From assembly GCA_039881045.1 (NCBI GenBank), contig JAYWVB010000073.1:1-64000 (forward strand): a DNA stretch of 64,000 bases, given 5' to 3'. Of the stretch, positions 24,676 to 36,171 are shown piece after piece. The stretch's first letter is position 1. Every line of letters starts with the position of its first letter. The position numbers and the translations under genes were made by a program. This stretch comes from Chaetomium olivaceum. Its lineage: Eukaryota; Ascomycota; Sordariomycetes; Sordariales; Chaetomiaceae. The notes under the pieces are model-generated. The model had not been told where the DNA came from. It worked only from the letters and a program-made list of their open reading frames with translations, and ran no database searches.

Positions 24676-25923
24676 TCAAGAGCTGTGCAGAGCCTTGAAG
24701 CCCGTCGCGATGAGACTTCGTTTGGAGTCTTTCGCATCGCACGGTGCGCTCCAGTAGAACAGCCCCTACACCACAAGTGCGGTTAGCATAATTCTCAAAA
24801 CTCAAGTTGAGAAAGGATCATGAAAAGGAGTCAAGCGACGTACTCCGAGCCCCTTCTGTTTGCAAAAGGTCGCCTTCATCTTGACCGTGTCGGGGTTGTC
24901 GTATGTGACGAAGCCGCCGTCGGCGCCCACACACTGGGCCGCAACGGCCCGCTTGTCGACCTGCTCCTTGGTCCCCTTTCGTGGTAGCTGGTTGTACTCG
25001 AAGGAACCGTCCTTGCCGCCGGCACCACGGTTCTTGTGGCCCGGCCCGGCAACGCCAAGGAAGCTGCGGCCGAAAAGCGGGATTCCTAGCAGGATCTTCT
25101 TCCCTGGCACGCCGGAAGACATGAGGTCCTTTACCCCCGCGGCTCCTGATGGTTCGTCCTTGTTCATGGCGTAAAGCTGGGCGTGGTGGCCGCTCTTGTG
25201 GGTCCAGTGACCGAAGAAGTCGTACGCCGTTAGGTTGAGCGTGTCGAGGTACTCGGCGGTTTGCCGGAGGTCGATGTTTTGGAGGACCGGCTTCACGGCC
25301 GGGAGAGTGGCAGTGAGCAGGTAGCGGTCTTCAGGAAGGTGGATGCGGATCGCCGCGACCAGCGCGAGGAAGTCCCTCCCCTGCTCCGGCGTGCACGGGT
25401 ACTCCCAGACAACTGAAATGGTTAGCAACGTGGATGTTGAAAAGATGAAGAGCCTAAAGATATCAAACTCACTGTCGATGCCGTCGAGTCCGGATGCTTC
25501 GACCAGCCCTCGCGCTGAGCGAGCAAAGTTGTCTCGGAGGACAGCACTAGACGCCACGATGGGGAAAGTCTCGGCTGAGTCGCCGCCCCCTATCGAGAGG
25601 ACAACCTGTAGATGGCGGTATCTCTGCTTGAGGTGCATAAATGATCCCAAGGCGCCCTGTACACCGTCGCATGGCGCTCGGGCGTCGGCCCACTCGTCAC
25701 TGAGCTAGTTTCAGAATGAGCAAAGCGAACATACAATCAGTAGACGTTCAGTTGGACTTACAAATACGCCCCCGTCCGCCGTTACGTTGGCAAAGGCATA
25801 GTGGACGCGGTTGATACAGCCATAGTTCAGCTGGCCCGGCGTGTCCCCGTTGTAGACGCGGAAGTTGGGCCAGTAAACGGCGTTGGTGTGCATGAAGTGA
25901 GCCTTGCGTGATGAGGACGACAT
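24676..25923 (-). CDS. GH18 chitinase-like protein with altered DxxDxDxE motif
   Basis: Glycoside hydrolase 18 TIM barrel of 350 aa in four exons, with introns at 25761-25705, 25472-25413 and 24843-24766. It starts MSSSSRKAHFMHTNAVYWPN, with no signal peptide, so an intracellular location is likely. Conserved barrel motifs are YGCINRVHYAFANV, LQVVLSIGGGDSAETF, LTAYDFFGHW, KKILLGIPLFGRSF and GLFYWSAPCDAKDS. The catalytic motif assembled across intron 2 reads DGIDIVWEYP: Glu135 is present but the Asp normally two residues before it is Val133. That Asp supports substrate-assisted catalysis in active GH18 enzymes, so activity may be weak or lost. No chitin-binding module is visible. It may be a lectin-like or regulatory chitin binder, or the Val may be a sequence error. 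A 16-G run lies 180 bp upstream. Confidence 0.87.
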
Positions 25924-26102
25924 GGTGTTTGTGGTTGATGGTGATGCCAATGTGATATCAATGGGTAGAGGGAGTGGTGGCTTGGGTACAAGCAGGTGGG
26001 TAGATTTGGAGGCGTGGTAGCAGATGGATTGATCTGAAGGTGGGATGAGGAAGAAGGGAAAGATAGAGAGGTAATCGACGGCTCACTTAAGGCGTTGGTA
26101 AA

Positions 26103-26118
26103 GGGGGGGGGGGGGGGG
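26103..26118. repeat. 16-nt poly(G) run
   Basis: Sixteen consecutive G on the + strand, about 180 bp upstream of the GH18 start. It is by far the longest homopolymer in the window, could form a G-quadruplex, and is a likely place for length error. Confidence 0.9.
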
Positions 26119-27130
26119 TATCAACACTTTTCGGGAAGAGGCTTGCGCCAGCGCATGCTCGACTGATGTGTTCGAGGTGCTGGTCGGGCACCAAGGGGTA
26201 CGAAGGAGACGGCAAGTATCACAAAACTTGCGTTTTTATACTTGGCTAGGGACTGGCACTTGTGTGAGGTGGCCAGGAGGTGAGCCGCCAGCGGTCTACC
26301 CAAGCATGTGGAGCCCGGAAGCGGGCGTCAGTGCCAGAAACAGGCCAGGGGTTGAAAGAAAGACTCAAGCACGAACTGCCGCATGACATAATTTTCATGG
26401 GCGGAATGTTCGTCAAGTGGAACGGGTAGATCAGAGGAACGACGGCCCATCGGAAGACGATACGTTGCTGCGTGGCCGGATACTCGAGCGGGTATGCAGC
26501 AGGGGTCCTCGCAAATGAGATGCTGCCTCACAACCCGGCGGCCGGGCGCAGATGGTACGATAGGGGCAAGGTATGGCAACATAGTGAAAGACACGCCCTT
26601 GGAGACACGTTCTTTTAGCATCATCTTGCTGTATTCTGATCGTCGTGTATCGAGGTGGCCAAGGGCGAACATAGATCGTGTCTCTCCCGGCAGTAGGCGA
26701 GAATAGGCCGTTGAGCATGTCGCCACGGGTTTGCCGATTTCCGCCCCCTAGTGTCCTATCCGTTTGTGCTTCAGTATTGCCGCCCAATCAGCCCTTCATC
26801 CCCAACCCAGCGGTGAGGGTAGGACCAAGCAGCTAAGCGTAGCGTTGCAGATTCAAGTAACTTGTTCTCGGCATCTATGGAGGCAGCCGGGTCGAGAAGG
26901 AGCCACGTGAGAGATATGTCGGTGAGTGAGACCAAAGAGCCACCCGAGTCCGACGACAGCATTGGTCCAAACCACCCAAGACCTTCCCCGTTGTTTCTAT
27001 GGCTGCAGCCGGATTCCGAGGCTCAACGGCGGACCGGAATGCCGGGGCATTGCCCTCGTGGGCAACAGAACCCGCAGGAGCGTGGCAGTCCCCATCTGGC
27101 GCACAAATCTGAAAGAACACCAGACAGGTT

Positions 27131-27170
27131 CAAAAAAAACATAACAAAACAAAACAAAACAAACACACAA
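27131..27170. repeat. (AAAAC)n-like A-rich tract
   Basis: An eight-A run followed by AAAAC pentamers in the GH18/DSK2 intergenic region. It is not a transposon tail on the evidence available, because no target-site duplication or coding frame adjoins it. Confidence 0.7.
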
Positions 27171-30100
27171 AAACAAGGCCTAAACTTGGAAAAGGACAGG
27201 AAGATAGATATGACATGCTTACTCGAGAGCTGGCACCCAACACACACACCACTAACCACCAAGAATAAACAAACACGGAAAGGGCGGCAGTTCTGAACGG
27301 CTCGCCAAGTCCGTAAAAGGAAAACAAAGCTGCGGTCGGTGACCTACCCGCCGTGCCATTGGGCTTTGTGGAGGCTATGACGAGACCCTGCTCCTCGTTA
27401 GTTGGTATCGGCCGATGGGGTCCAGCGTCTGGGGATGGTCGGGTTGGTTCAATGGCGACATGCGTCTGTCCTGGTCGTTGGGATGATGAACGCCTGTTGC
27501 CAACGCAGCGAAGCAGAGAATTGCAGTTTTTGGGGTGAAGTTTCCAAGGCTTAGACTCGGATTTGCAGCGGTGGAACCTAAAAGAAGAAACTCAGACCAT
27601 AATCACCTTCAGCTAAGGCAGGAACTGCCACCTCATCACCACCCATCGTGGCTTCCACATGGCAAACTTCGTCTCTGAGGCCGGACTCGTCATCACTCTA
27701 CCTGAGGTATGTACTGTACATGTACCTACCGGTAGGGCAGGTACGGTGCGAGGCAGGCACGTAAAATAGAATAGGCGGGGCTTGGAGGGAGCCGGCTTCC
27801 AGAATAATCTTCTGCCCCTCATCACCCCGCGCTCCATTTCCCATTCCTGCCCCTCACCTCCAACGCCATCATCGTCAACTCTTTCGCTCCCACGTCGACC
27901 GGGCTTCTTTCATTCCCGCAATCAGAGAGCAGGGAAGGTGTTTCAAGGGGGTGAGGGAATGAGAACATTGACCCCTGCGGCATTGTGTAACTGTGATATG
28001 CCAGGCATCCGATGAATCGGCTTGGACGCATTTCGAGGAGGGCAGATGACCGCCCGACAACAAGAAGATTTTCGTCCAGCCCAACTTGGTGCGACAGCCC
28101 TAGTAGTTCTTGGCCCTGCAAGTCATCCACAGACCACGCAGGGGTGCCGAGGGCATGATAGGGCGGGAGGACCCCCCAATGCCCCGCGGCTGGCATCTGG
28201 AGATCGACTATAAGCGTCATGCCCACACACAAAGAGAGCTTCAACTTTTCGACGGGGGGCGGTGAGATACCCCCATTTCTCTGCTAGCTCGACACAGACA
28301 CACGCCTCGTAGTGCCACCCCCAATCGCTAGCCGTTTCCGTGCTTTTGCCAGGACACTGTCGAACCCAAAAAACTCATGTAAGGCTGGGGAGCAAGGATG
28401 GTGATGGTGTTCGCGCATCAGGCCCGTTTCGGGGCCGCTGGGCACCGACCCGTTGTCCGGCCCGGCGAGGCTGCTCGCTGCTCGATCCGCGATTGCAAGG
28501 CGCAACATGTCCCATGCATGTGGCCAGCAGCCCGGCCATGGCCCAATGCCAGCGCAGGGCAACCGGATACCACTGCGCACACCTTTTGCGTCGTCGATCT
28601 GCTGTCCCGCACGCCCGCCCTACCTTACAGGAGTGTCCGGCAACGGGAGACTGCTTCCTCGACATCCTGTCTCAGCTCCCCACGTGGCTGGTGATGGCAC
28701 ACTGGCAACGAAAATTTGTCTCAGAAAAGAATGACAAAGTGAGTGTGCCTTGATTTTGGTACCTGCCAGGGCGGCCTGAAACCATGCCGTTGCGGTGACT
28801 CAGACCAGTTCGTCCCTGCGGATATTCGTAGGAGTGAAGATTTCATGATCAGGTCGTTGGGCACTTCAAAGCCCAAGGACATAACGTTGGCTGTTCAAAG
28901 AAACCCTACCGGCCCCCCAAAAGTTCAGTTGCCGTCTTCCTCGCAGAATTGTTTGGTTGTTGCCCTCCCGGGTGGTCGTCGTTGATCTCTTCCTTCGGCC
29001 TCGCGTTCGTACTCCCACACCGTCGCTCCGAAAAAACGCAACAAAAGAACAAACGGTGATTGACGAATGGCAGTTGCCGTTTGTGGTCCGATGGGCTAGT
29101 TTTGGTGTACCACACAGCCTTAGCTCCAACAGCGTTGCGGTCAACCCCTCCAGCTTCCGAGGGAATCGAACGCGTGGTTGGCGTTTCCGTATTGGCAGTT
29201 CGCTCGTCGGGACCGAGAACCGGCTCTTATTAGTCGATGGATGGGTGACCCTTCTCGTCAACGGCGGAGAGCGGGCTGGGGTAGGCGGGTCGGCCGCTTG
29301 AATAGCATCGCCGTGGGGCCGATCGGTGGTTTCACGGCAGGGTCTATCCTTGTAGCACTGCGCCGGCGAATTTTCCCTCCGTCGTCCTCCGCTCGGATCA
29401 CGGACGGGTGATGTGGGCCGGGCCGTATGATTAAACGAGATGAATGCTGTGCGTAACGGTGTAACTGTGGTACGTGGGTATGTATGGGTACCTTACGTCG
29501 GGAGGTGTTTGTTTCTTTGACAACCATTTCTGGCACTATATTAGTAGTTAGATAAAATTCGAGTTCTTTTGCGTTGTAAGAAATTATGATGAGTTCAACT
29601 ACCGAGGCCGTTCTTGCAGTTGATAGTTACGTCCCCAAAACGCATTCCGTATAGTGTTGTATATGCACCTTAGATCATCACACTGAGTATTCGCATGGCC
29701 CTCCGATTGCTCATCAAACCCGCACAACATACATATCAAAGTATTAAAAACAATCAAGAAGCTTTTGGCGAGTTTATTCTCCTTATAAAGAGGGTTGGAA
29801 ACGAGGTTCGAATTGCTTTGAGGTGTCTTGACATGACATGACACATGCGAGAAGCGTTTGAGCCGCAATTCGCCTTCTTATCTAATCTCCTCCCCGCTGC
29901 CTGGCCAGACTGCCCGCCCGCCGCACTCAGCTGCGGCCTCCCTCTGGCTTGGCAATTCCACGCACATCATCAACGTTCCACCAGACCCCTTAGCTCAACG
30001 CCTCATCAACCAAAGACCCGTGTTTGACGGACTAATATCAGAACATTGCAAGCAAGCGTTGTTTCTGAGCGACATTTCTCTTTTTGTCTCGATCTCTCGA

Positions 30101-30182
30101 CCGATCCGAACGGGACACAACAATCGTTGCGCCACCCCTCCTTCCCCATCACGTCACTCATCCCGCTCCCTGCTGCGCAGTC

Positions 30183-31594
30183 ATGGCAGACAGCGCCGAG
30201 GCGGGCAGCGAAGCCCAGGTCACCTTCAAGGTGAAGAGTTCCAATGACAAGACCCACACCATCACGATGGACGAGTCGGCATCCGTCCTCGACCTGAAGA
30301 CTAAGCTGGCCGGCACCGATTTCGAGGACATCCCCGCCGACCGACAGCGGCTGATCTACTCCGGCCGCATCATGAAGGACTCGGATGCCTTGAGTGTCTA
30401 CAAGATCAAGAACATGAACACAATTCACATGGTTAAGAGCGCTCGCAGCAACGCGCCCTCCGCCGCTACTACTTCTGCTTCGGCGCCGACCCCCGCCGCA
30501 GTTCCCCAGAACATGGCTGCCGGTTCCATCGCCGGCGACCCCCTCGCAGGCCTTACGGGAGCCCGGTTCGCTGGTCATCTCAACTTACCGAGTGCCGACA
30601 TGTTTGGCGCAGATGGCGGGGTAAGACATTCTTTCTTTCTCTCCCCTCCGGCCGTCTTGCTGGCCGTTTGGCGCGTTTCACCGTTTGTACTTCGCTAACT
30701 CGTTATTTCTAGATGGGCGCGCCGCCCAGCGAGGACCAAATAGCCGAAATGCTGTCAAACCCGATGGTTGCGCAGACGATGAACGAAGCCCTGAACAACC
30801 CCAACTTTGTCGACTACATGATCCGCTCGAACCCACAGCTGGCCAATCTGCCCAACGCCCGTGAGATGCTCCAGTCGCCAGCGTTCCGTGATATGATGAC
30901 AAACCCGGAAGCTATCCGTATGGCGGCGAGGATGCGCAGGGCGCTACATGGCGGTGGGGACGCTTCTTTCCCGGCCCCTGGTGCTACAGACAACACACCT
31001 GCTGGTGCGGCAGGGACTGGGGCAGCCGCAGGGGCGGGTAACAACAATCATGACGACCAACTTCGGGCTCTGTTCGGCGGTGCTGGAGGTGGGGCCAACC
31101 CGTTCGCTCCGGGCGCCCCGAATCCCTTCGCTCCCTTCTTGGGCATGATGGGACCCGGTGGTCTCGCCACCGGAGCAGGCGCAACTGGGCAAGCCCCTGC
31201 AGCTCCCGCTCAACCTGCCGCTCCGTCCGGGGATCGTGGTGCGCCCGCCGGCCAAACCGGAAACGCTGCCCCAGCGGCCAACCCTTTCAGCGCGCTGTTC
31301 GGTGGCGCCGGCGCCGGCGCCCCGGGTCCGAACGCCAACAACCCGTTTGGGCTCCCGCCCATCTCGCCCGAAGCTATGCAGCAACTGGCACAAATGTGGG
31401 GGATGGGCGCACCGGGCGCGGCTGCTGCACCGCCGCCGCCGGCCGACAACAGGCCCCCGGAGGAGCGGTATGCCGACCAGCTGCGTCAGTTGAACGACAT
31501 GGGCTTCTTCGACTTTGATAGCAACGTGACGGCGCTTCGTCGCAGCGGCGGTAGTGTCCAAGGCGCGGTGGAATATCTACTTTCCAACCCCTAG
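30183..31594 (+). CDS. DSK2: Ubiquilin-family shuttle receptor Dsk2
   Basis: Carries polyubiquitinated clients to the proteasome; it acts in cytosol and nucleus, including ERAD. The ubiquitin-like domain is at about residues 11-86 (VTFKVKSSNDKTHTITM ... RQRLIYSGRIMKDSDALS). A spliced intron at 30621-30712 joins FGADGG to MGAPPSEDQ. The STI1-type region follows (LSNPMVAQTMNEALNNPNF, YMIRSNPQLANLPNAREML). A long Ala/Gly/Pro/Asn-rich linker has repeated NPF-containing words (GGANPFAPG, AAPAANPFSALFGG, NANNPFGLPP). The C-terminal UBA is YADQLRQLNDMGFFDFDSNVTAL ending in VEYLLSNP. Total 439 aa. The complete UBL-STI1-UBA order leaves little doubt about the assignment. Confidence 0.96.
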
Positions 31595-32432
31595 GAGCGC
31601 ACTTAGAGAGCAGTGGTTTGAGTTGTGGTTGAGGCGCAGGGTTTGGGTGGGGGGAGGGGATGCCTTGATGAGACCAGGCTTGGGGACATAGGAGGCAGGG
31701 CAAGCAAAGCAGGCAGGACAAGTCATGATGATGTATGCTAATGAAGCAAATCGAGGTTCAAGAGCACACCTCGTAGGCATGGAGGTCCACTTGGCACTAT
31801 GTATTTTCTCTGTGTGGGATCTAATCTGCATCTGATGAGGGTCACGAAGGGTGTGTGTGTTGTGTATGTACTGCGTATGTACTTGATAACTATCCTTATC
31901 GAATCACTAGAAGTGGCCTCGAGTTTATGGTTATTTCACAAGAAATCCCACAAGAAACCCCCACGTCACAGAAGCGCCACACCGCCAACCAAGCCGAGAG
32001 CCGGATCCCCTGAAACCACCCTGTCGGAATTGCAGTTTTGGGCTTGGGGCCCAATTTTCAGCAGGTCCCGTGAACATAGAACCCTGCTGAGATGGGATTT
32101 GACAGCGAAATGAGCCAACGTCGATCAAGGAAAGCCCTTGTGTATGCCTGAGTGTGCCTGAGTGTGCTGTTTATCAACAAGGTTTCAGACTGAACAGGAG
32201 AAGAAGTCAAACCACCATTCAATCACCGATTTTGTATTGTACAACAAAACCGAGGCGAAGGGGTCTTGTGTGAAACTTGAAAACTGTTTATGAGCAACTT
32301 GTAAAAATCGCAATCGCCACACATCACAACCCAGCCCAGCCCAACCCCGAATTCACATTCTACTACCGGTTTACTATCCAGTAAACCAAGAACTCTTCAC
32401 ATTCTCACACCCAAATCCACACAACAAGAAAG
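31595..32432. other. Tandem intergenic region, DSK2 / SYM1
   Basis: The only same-strand neighbouring pair between PEX2 and ERO1. It holds the DSK2 3' UTR and the SYM1 promoter. No gene or RNA motif was recognised. Confidence 0.5.
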
Positions 32433-33294
32433 ATGCTACGATGGTAAGTGAGCAATCAGATCCCCGACCCGACCCCCCAAAGATAGACAACCCCGGACAC
32501 GAGAAAAAGAAAAAGAAAACTAACACAACTTCCCCTCACCAGGTACCAAGCCCGCCTGGCGGCCCGGCCGCTGCTCACACAGGCCATCACCACCTCGGTG
32601 CTGTTCGCGGTGGGCGACATCACAGCACAGCAGCTGGTCGACAAGAAGGGCGTTGACAAGCACGACCTCGCTCGCACAGGGCGCATGGCGCTCTACGGTG
32701 GTGGTATGTTTTCCTTTTCTTTCTTTTTCTTGTTTTTTCTTCTTTCTTCTTAAACCTTCGCTACCTACCTACCTAAACCTGCCTTACCTTACCTCCCTAC
32801 CACTCTCACGACCCGAGCCCAAACTACACATCCAAATCCAACCATACCAGCACGAACCAACCCAAACTAACCCCCAAACCACACAGTCGTCTTCGGCCCC
32901 GCCGCAGCCCACCTGGTTCAAGTTCCTGTCGGCGCGGGTCAACCTCGCCTCGCCCAACACGACCATGCTAGCGCGGGTGGCGGTCGACCAGGGCGTGTTC
33001 GCGCCGACCTTCATCGGCGTGTTCCTGAGCAGCATGGCGGTGCTGGAGGGGACGTCCCCCACCGAGAAGCTGCAGCGCAGCTATTCGGAGGCGCTGCTGA
33101 CCAACTGGATGATCTGGCCGTTTGTGCAGATGGTGAACTTCAAGTTCATGCCGCTGCAGCACCGGCTGCTGTTTGTGAACGTGATTAGTATCGGGTGGAA
33201 TTGCTATCTGAGCTTTTTGAACAGCTCGTCGGAGGGTAAGGGGAAAGTGGAGGAGGAGGAGAGGGAGAAGAGGGAGGTGAAGCGGATTGCTTGA
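32433..33294 (+). CDS. SYM1: Mpv17/PMP22-family inner mitochondrial membrane protein
   Basis: Yeast Sym1 is an inner mitochondrial membrane channel-like protein needed for ethanol growth at high temperature. The first coding exon is only 11 nt (ATG CTA CGA TG). Introns at 32444-32542 and 32704-32886 give [19 protein letters not shown], then [17 protein letters not shown], then LYGGVVFGP. In exon 3 the run CCC at 32908-32910 appears one base too long; dropping one C joins VVFGPAAA to [12 protein letters not shown]. The remaining family motifs are [36 protein letters not shown] and the signature [17 protein letters not shown]. About 192 aa. If the sequence is right as it stands, exon 3 would have to be read from another frame and the FGP motif would be lost, which is less likely. 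Confidence 0.9.
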
Positions 33295-33715
33295 TTCTCC
33301 CTGGATGGATGGATGGATGGGGCTGGTTGGCTAAACTGGGTGGGTTGGCTGGTTGGTGAGATGGGAAGGTTATAGACAGGTCAGGGAGCTGGGATTTACT
33401 GGACTTGATAGACCGAGGTCATTGTGGGGGAGTGGGGGGGAGGCGTTTACGTCTAGCCGGCGAGTACCGGTGCTTTCGGTTCAATAGATTCAAGGGCGCC
33501 ATTTCTCATGGTTTAGAGGTGATGCGTTTCTTAAGGGTGTAATCCTGAATTGATTCCGATCCAGCCGTTATGCCAATGGGATCATACCTCTACATCGCAT
33601 TTGGGTCAAGCACCCAAATGTCGTCCTTTTTTAGTCACTTGCATGGTCGTCCCCTTCTTGGATCATGGATCGTGAAGGGTTCGCTAATCCAAAGGCTTCC
33701 GTCTAACTGGATTCC
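33295..33715. other. Convergent 3' region, SYM1 / UAP1
   Basis: Holds the two 3' UTRs and a (GGAT)n repeat at 33302-33320, directly after the SYM1 stop. No further gene is seen. Confidence 0.55.
33302..33320. repeat. (GGAT)n short tandem repeat
   Basis: About 4.5 GGAT units within the SYM1 3' UTR. Confidence 0.85.
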
Positions 33716-35298
33716 CTATGACAGCTCCAAGACGGCAGGGGCAACAAACGTCTTGGACTTGTCCTTGGCAACAGCGTTCTCAAGTCCTTCGCCACCCTGA
33801 ACGACAGTTAGCATGGTGGAAGAGCAATGATTTTGCAAAGACGACTTACATAGCTCCTCAACGGGCTCACTTCAACCCCCGCCTTGGGGTCTTCGCTGAC
33901 AACGGTGAGACCCTGGGCCTCCAACCAGCGCCTGCCCTGGGCCATGATGTCGTACTTGCTCGTCTCCGGGTCGTCCTCGCCGGTGCCGCTCGCGTTCTTG
34001 AGCGGGCTGAACTCGTCCTCGCGGCGGACCTCCAAGCAGGCGAACTTGCTCATCTCCAGCATGGGGAAGACGTCAAAGACAAACTGCTCCAGCTTGATGC
34101 CGTTGGGCTTGGTGGGCTTGACCGTCTCGCCGGTCTCGAGGTCGGCATAGGGGATCTTCTTGCGGGCGACGTGGTGCGGCAGCGACTTGGCCCACTGCGG
34201 GATGGTCTCGAGGAAGCGGAAGGAGTAGTAGTGGTTGACGATGTTGGCAGAGCGGAACTTGAGCACGCCGGGCTGCTTGGGGTCCTCTTCGGCAGCGACT
34301 GCCGGGTCGATCTCGCTGTACTCAACGACATCAGGCTTGCCGTTCTTGCAGACGATAAGGCCGACGCTCTCAGTGGCGTTGCGCTTGCGGACGACCTTGG
34401 TAGCGATGTCGACGTTCGCCGAGGCGGAGAAACCAATGAAGACGGGGTCGGCCACCTTGACGAGGCAGTTGTCCACGCAGTAGGCGTGGATGTGCTCGAT
34501 GCCCCGCTTCTTCATGTCGTCCAGCACCTTGGACTCGACCAGGGCGTTGTAGATGCCACCGTTGCCGTCGGGAGCGACAGCTACCTTGCCCTTGCTCTCC
34601 AGCAGAATCTTGCCCTCGTTCGAGATGCAGGGGAGAACGCCCTGCTCAAAGATGAAGACGTTCTCAGGCTTCAGGCCGAAGTACTTGTGCTCCTTGAAGT
34701 AGGCCTCGGTAGGCCCGCGGGTCGGCCCGGACGTCATGACGTACCAGGGGACGGTGACGTTGCCGCCAGTGCCGGCCTTCTTGGCGGCGAGCTCTTCGAC
34801 CTTGCGGATGCGTTCGGCCTGGATCTGGAAGAGAGACTTGTGGGAAGGGAGGCCGATGTCGAAGCATCCCTTGGGCGCGGAGCTGCCCAGCCGTGTACCC
34901 TGGCCACCAGCCATGAGCACCACGCCGACCTTGTTCGCAGCGATCAGGTCGAGACCCTCGGCGTACCAGCGGTCAAGGTCCTCCTGCTTGGAGTCCATAA
35001 TACTGGCGCGGGCCGAGTCGGGGAGGGGTTCGAGCGAGGGCTTGACGACCCCGCCATCTTCGGTCTTGGGAGGGGAGCGGGCTTTGGCGTCAATCTCGTT
35101 GATGTACGTGGGGTCGAAGAGCGACAGTTGTTGGAATAGTGATGCCTTCTCCGCGCTAGACAGGGAGTCATAGAAGGTAAACACCTGGCTCTGTCCGGCG
35201 AGGGTGTACTTCTGCTTGAGCTCGGACAGCTCCTGTGGTGTTGGTTCCTGCGGGGCACCTTTACCCCCCAGGTTCAGTGCTTGCATGACCTTCTCCAT
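33716..35298 (-). CDS. UAP1: UDP-N-acetylglucosamine pyrophosphorylase
   Basis: Makes UDP-GlcNAc from UTP and GlcNAc-1-phosphate, the last step of the hexosamine pathway that supplies chitin, N-glycans and GPI anchors. The start is the ATG at 35298 ([10 protein letters not shown]); 509 aa. The nucleotide-binding signature [11 protein letters not shown] is at about 128-138, followed by Lys143 (SAPKG). Further family motifs are [69 protein letters not shown] and FVFDVFP. One intron (33849-33797) precedes the last exon, [17 protein letters not shown] ... LELS. It is intact, with no frame problem. It is divergent from the TDG-like gene and convergent with SYM1. The long plus-strand open frame over it is an antisense shadow. 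Confidence 0.96.
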
Positions 35299-36171
35299 TG
35301 CGAGTTGTGCTAACGGCAATTAAACAATATAAAAAGTGCTGCAAAACACTATTTCTTTGCAATTGGCGTTGTGTTGGTATGTATGATGTAGAGATTATCA
35401 AGAGAAGAGAAACGGCAAACCACGTCCTTATAATAAGCAGGCGGGATCCTTTTGAAGCCCAACACAACAACACGAAGCAAGCTCGGAACGGGCAAGACAC
35501 ACAGCCCAGGAGCCCAGGAGCCCAGATCCCGCCCGATACAGATCCCGAGCAACCACAGCCCAGTTCCAGCCCAGAAACGCCCCGCAGCCCACGCCAGATG
35601 CGCCACCTTCGATTGTTGAACCCCGCCGAGACGAAGCAAGGTCCACCTTGTGCGGCCGACTGAGCTTCTCATTCGACAGAATGGCAGGGGCGGTCTGAAG
35701 TGCCGGACGTTGAGGCACCTTCAATCGCATAATTCCGAAACCAAGAAACAATAGCTTGCAGATCCGGGCGCATCACGAAGGTTTGCGGTTGTCGTTGGAA
35801 GAGAAATGGTTTTTTAGGCAGACATCCCTCAAATTCAGTTTATCTCGTCAGATATCCACAAGAAAACCGTTGAATCGGAAAGATGTTCACCCGTAACACA
35901 ACGCTAGTTGCCGGTGGCGCGTTGCTGCCTCATTTTGGCCACTTGGGTCCAGGGGTTATTGACGACAAGGCAAATGTACCCCTGGAGCAGTTCGGATGGC
36001 GATGACCTCGGCTTTTCTGCTTTTCTCTATAAAACCCATGCTGCTTCTGACCGCTCAACTGACTGATAGCCTCCCGTCTCTGAACTTTATTCAGCCAAAA
36101 AAGCAAGACGGAAAAGTCGGAATCCCGCTTCGTTGAGATCTTGACCAACCAACCAGCGTGCGGCATTGGCA
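35299..36171. other. Divergent intergenic region, UAP1 / TDG-like
   Basis: Shared promoter region. A TATAAAA candidate lies about 140 bp upstream of the TDG-like start. Nothing else was recognised. Confidence 0.5.
36028..36034 (+). promoter_or_regulatory. Candidate TATA box of the TDG-like gene
   Basis: TATAAAA lies 138 bp upstream of the ATG at 36172, preceded by a TTTTCTC pyrimidine tract. Spacing is plausible for a fungal core promoter, but no transcript start is known. Confidence 0.35.

Larger units (their letters stand above)
25924..30182. other. 4.3 kb gene-poor divergent region, GH18 / DSK2
   Basis: No protein-coding gene is supported. The largest frames (27822-28244 minus, 28340-28753 plus, 28866-29261 minus) overlap each other antisense and show no recognisable motifs. 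It contains a 16-G run at 26103-26118, AAAAC repeats near 27131-27170 and a TATAAAG near 29786. I looked for tRNA B-box words and 5S rRNA and found no complete structure. It may contain long leaders or a non-coding transcript. Confidence 0.4.

Noticed and set aside
27131..27170. A-rich tract as the tail of a LINE-like retroelement
   Set aside because: No reverse-transcriptase sequence or target-site duplication nearby.
29770..29835. Possible tRNA suggested by a GGTTCGAAT B-box-like word
   Set aside because: Flanking bases do not pair into a T-stem and no acceptor stem or A-box at the right distance is found.
33718..35139. 473-codon plus-strand open frame across UAP1
   Set aside because: Exact antisense of a well-conserved enzyme; high third-position GC keeps complementary frames open. 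No conserved motifs.
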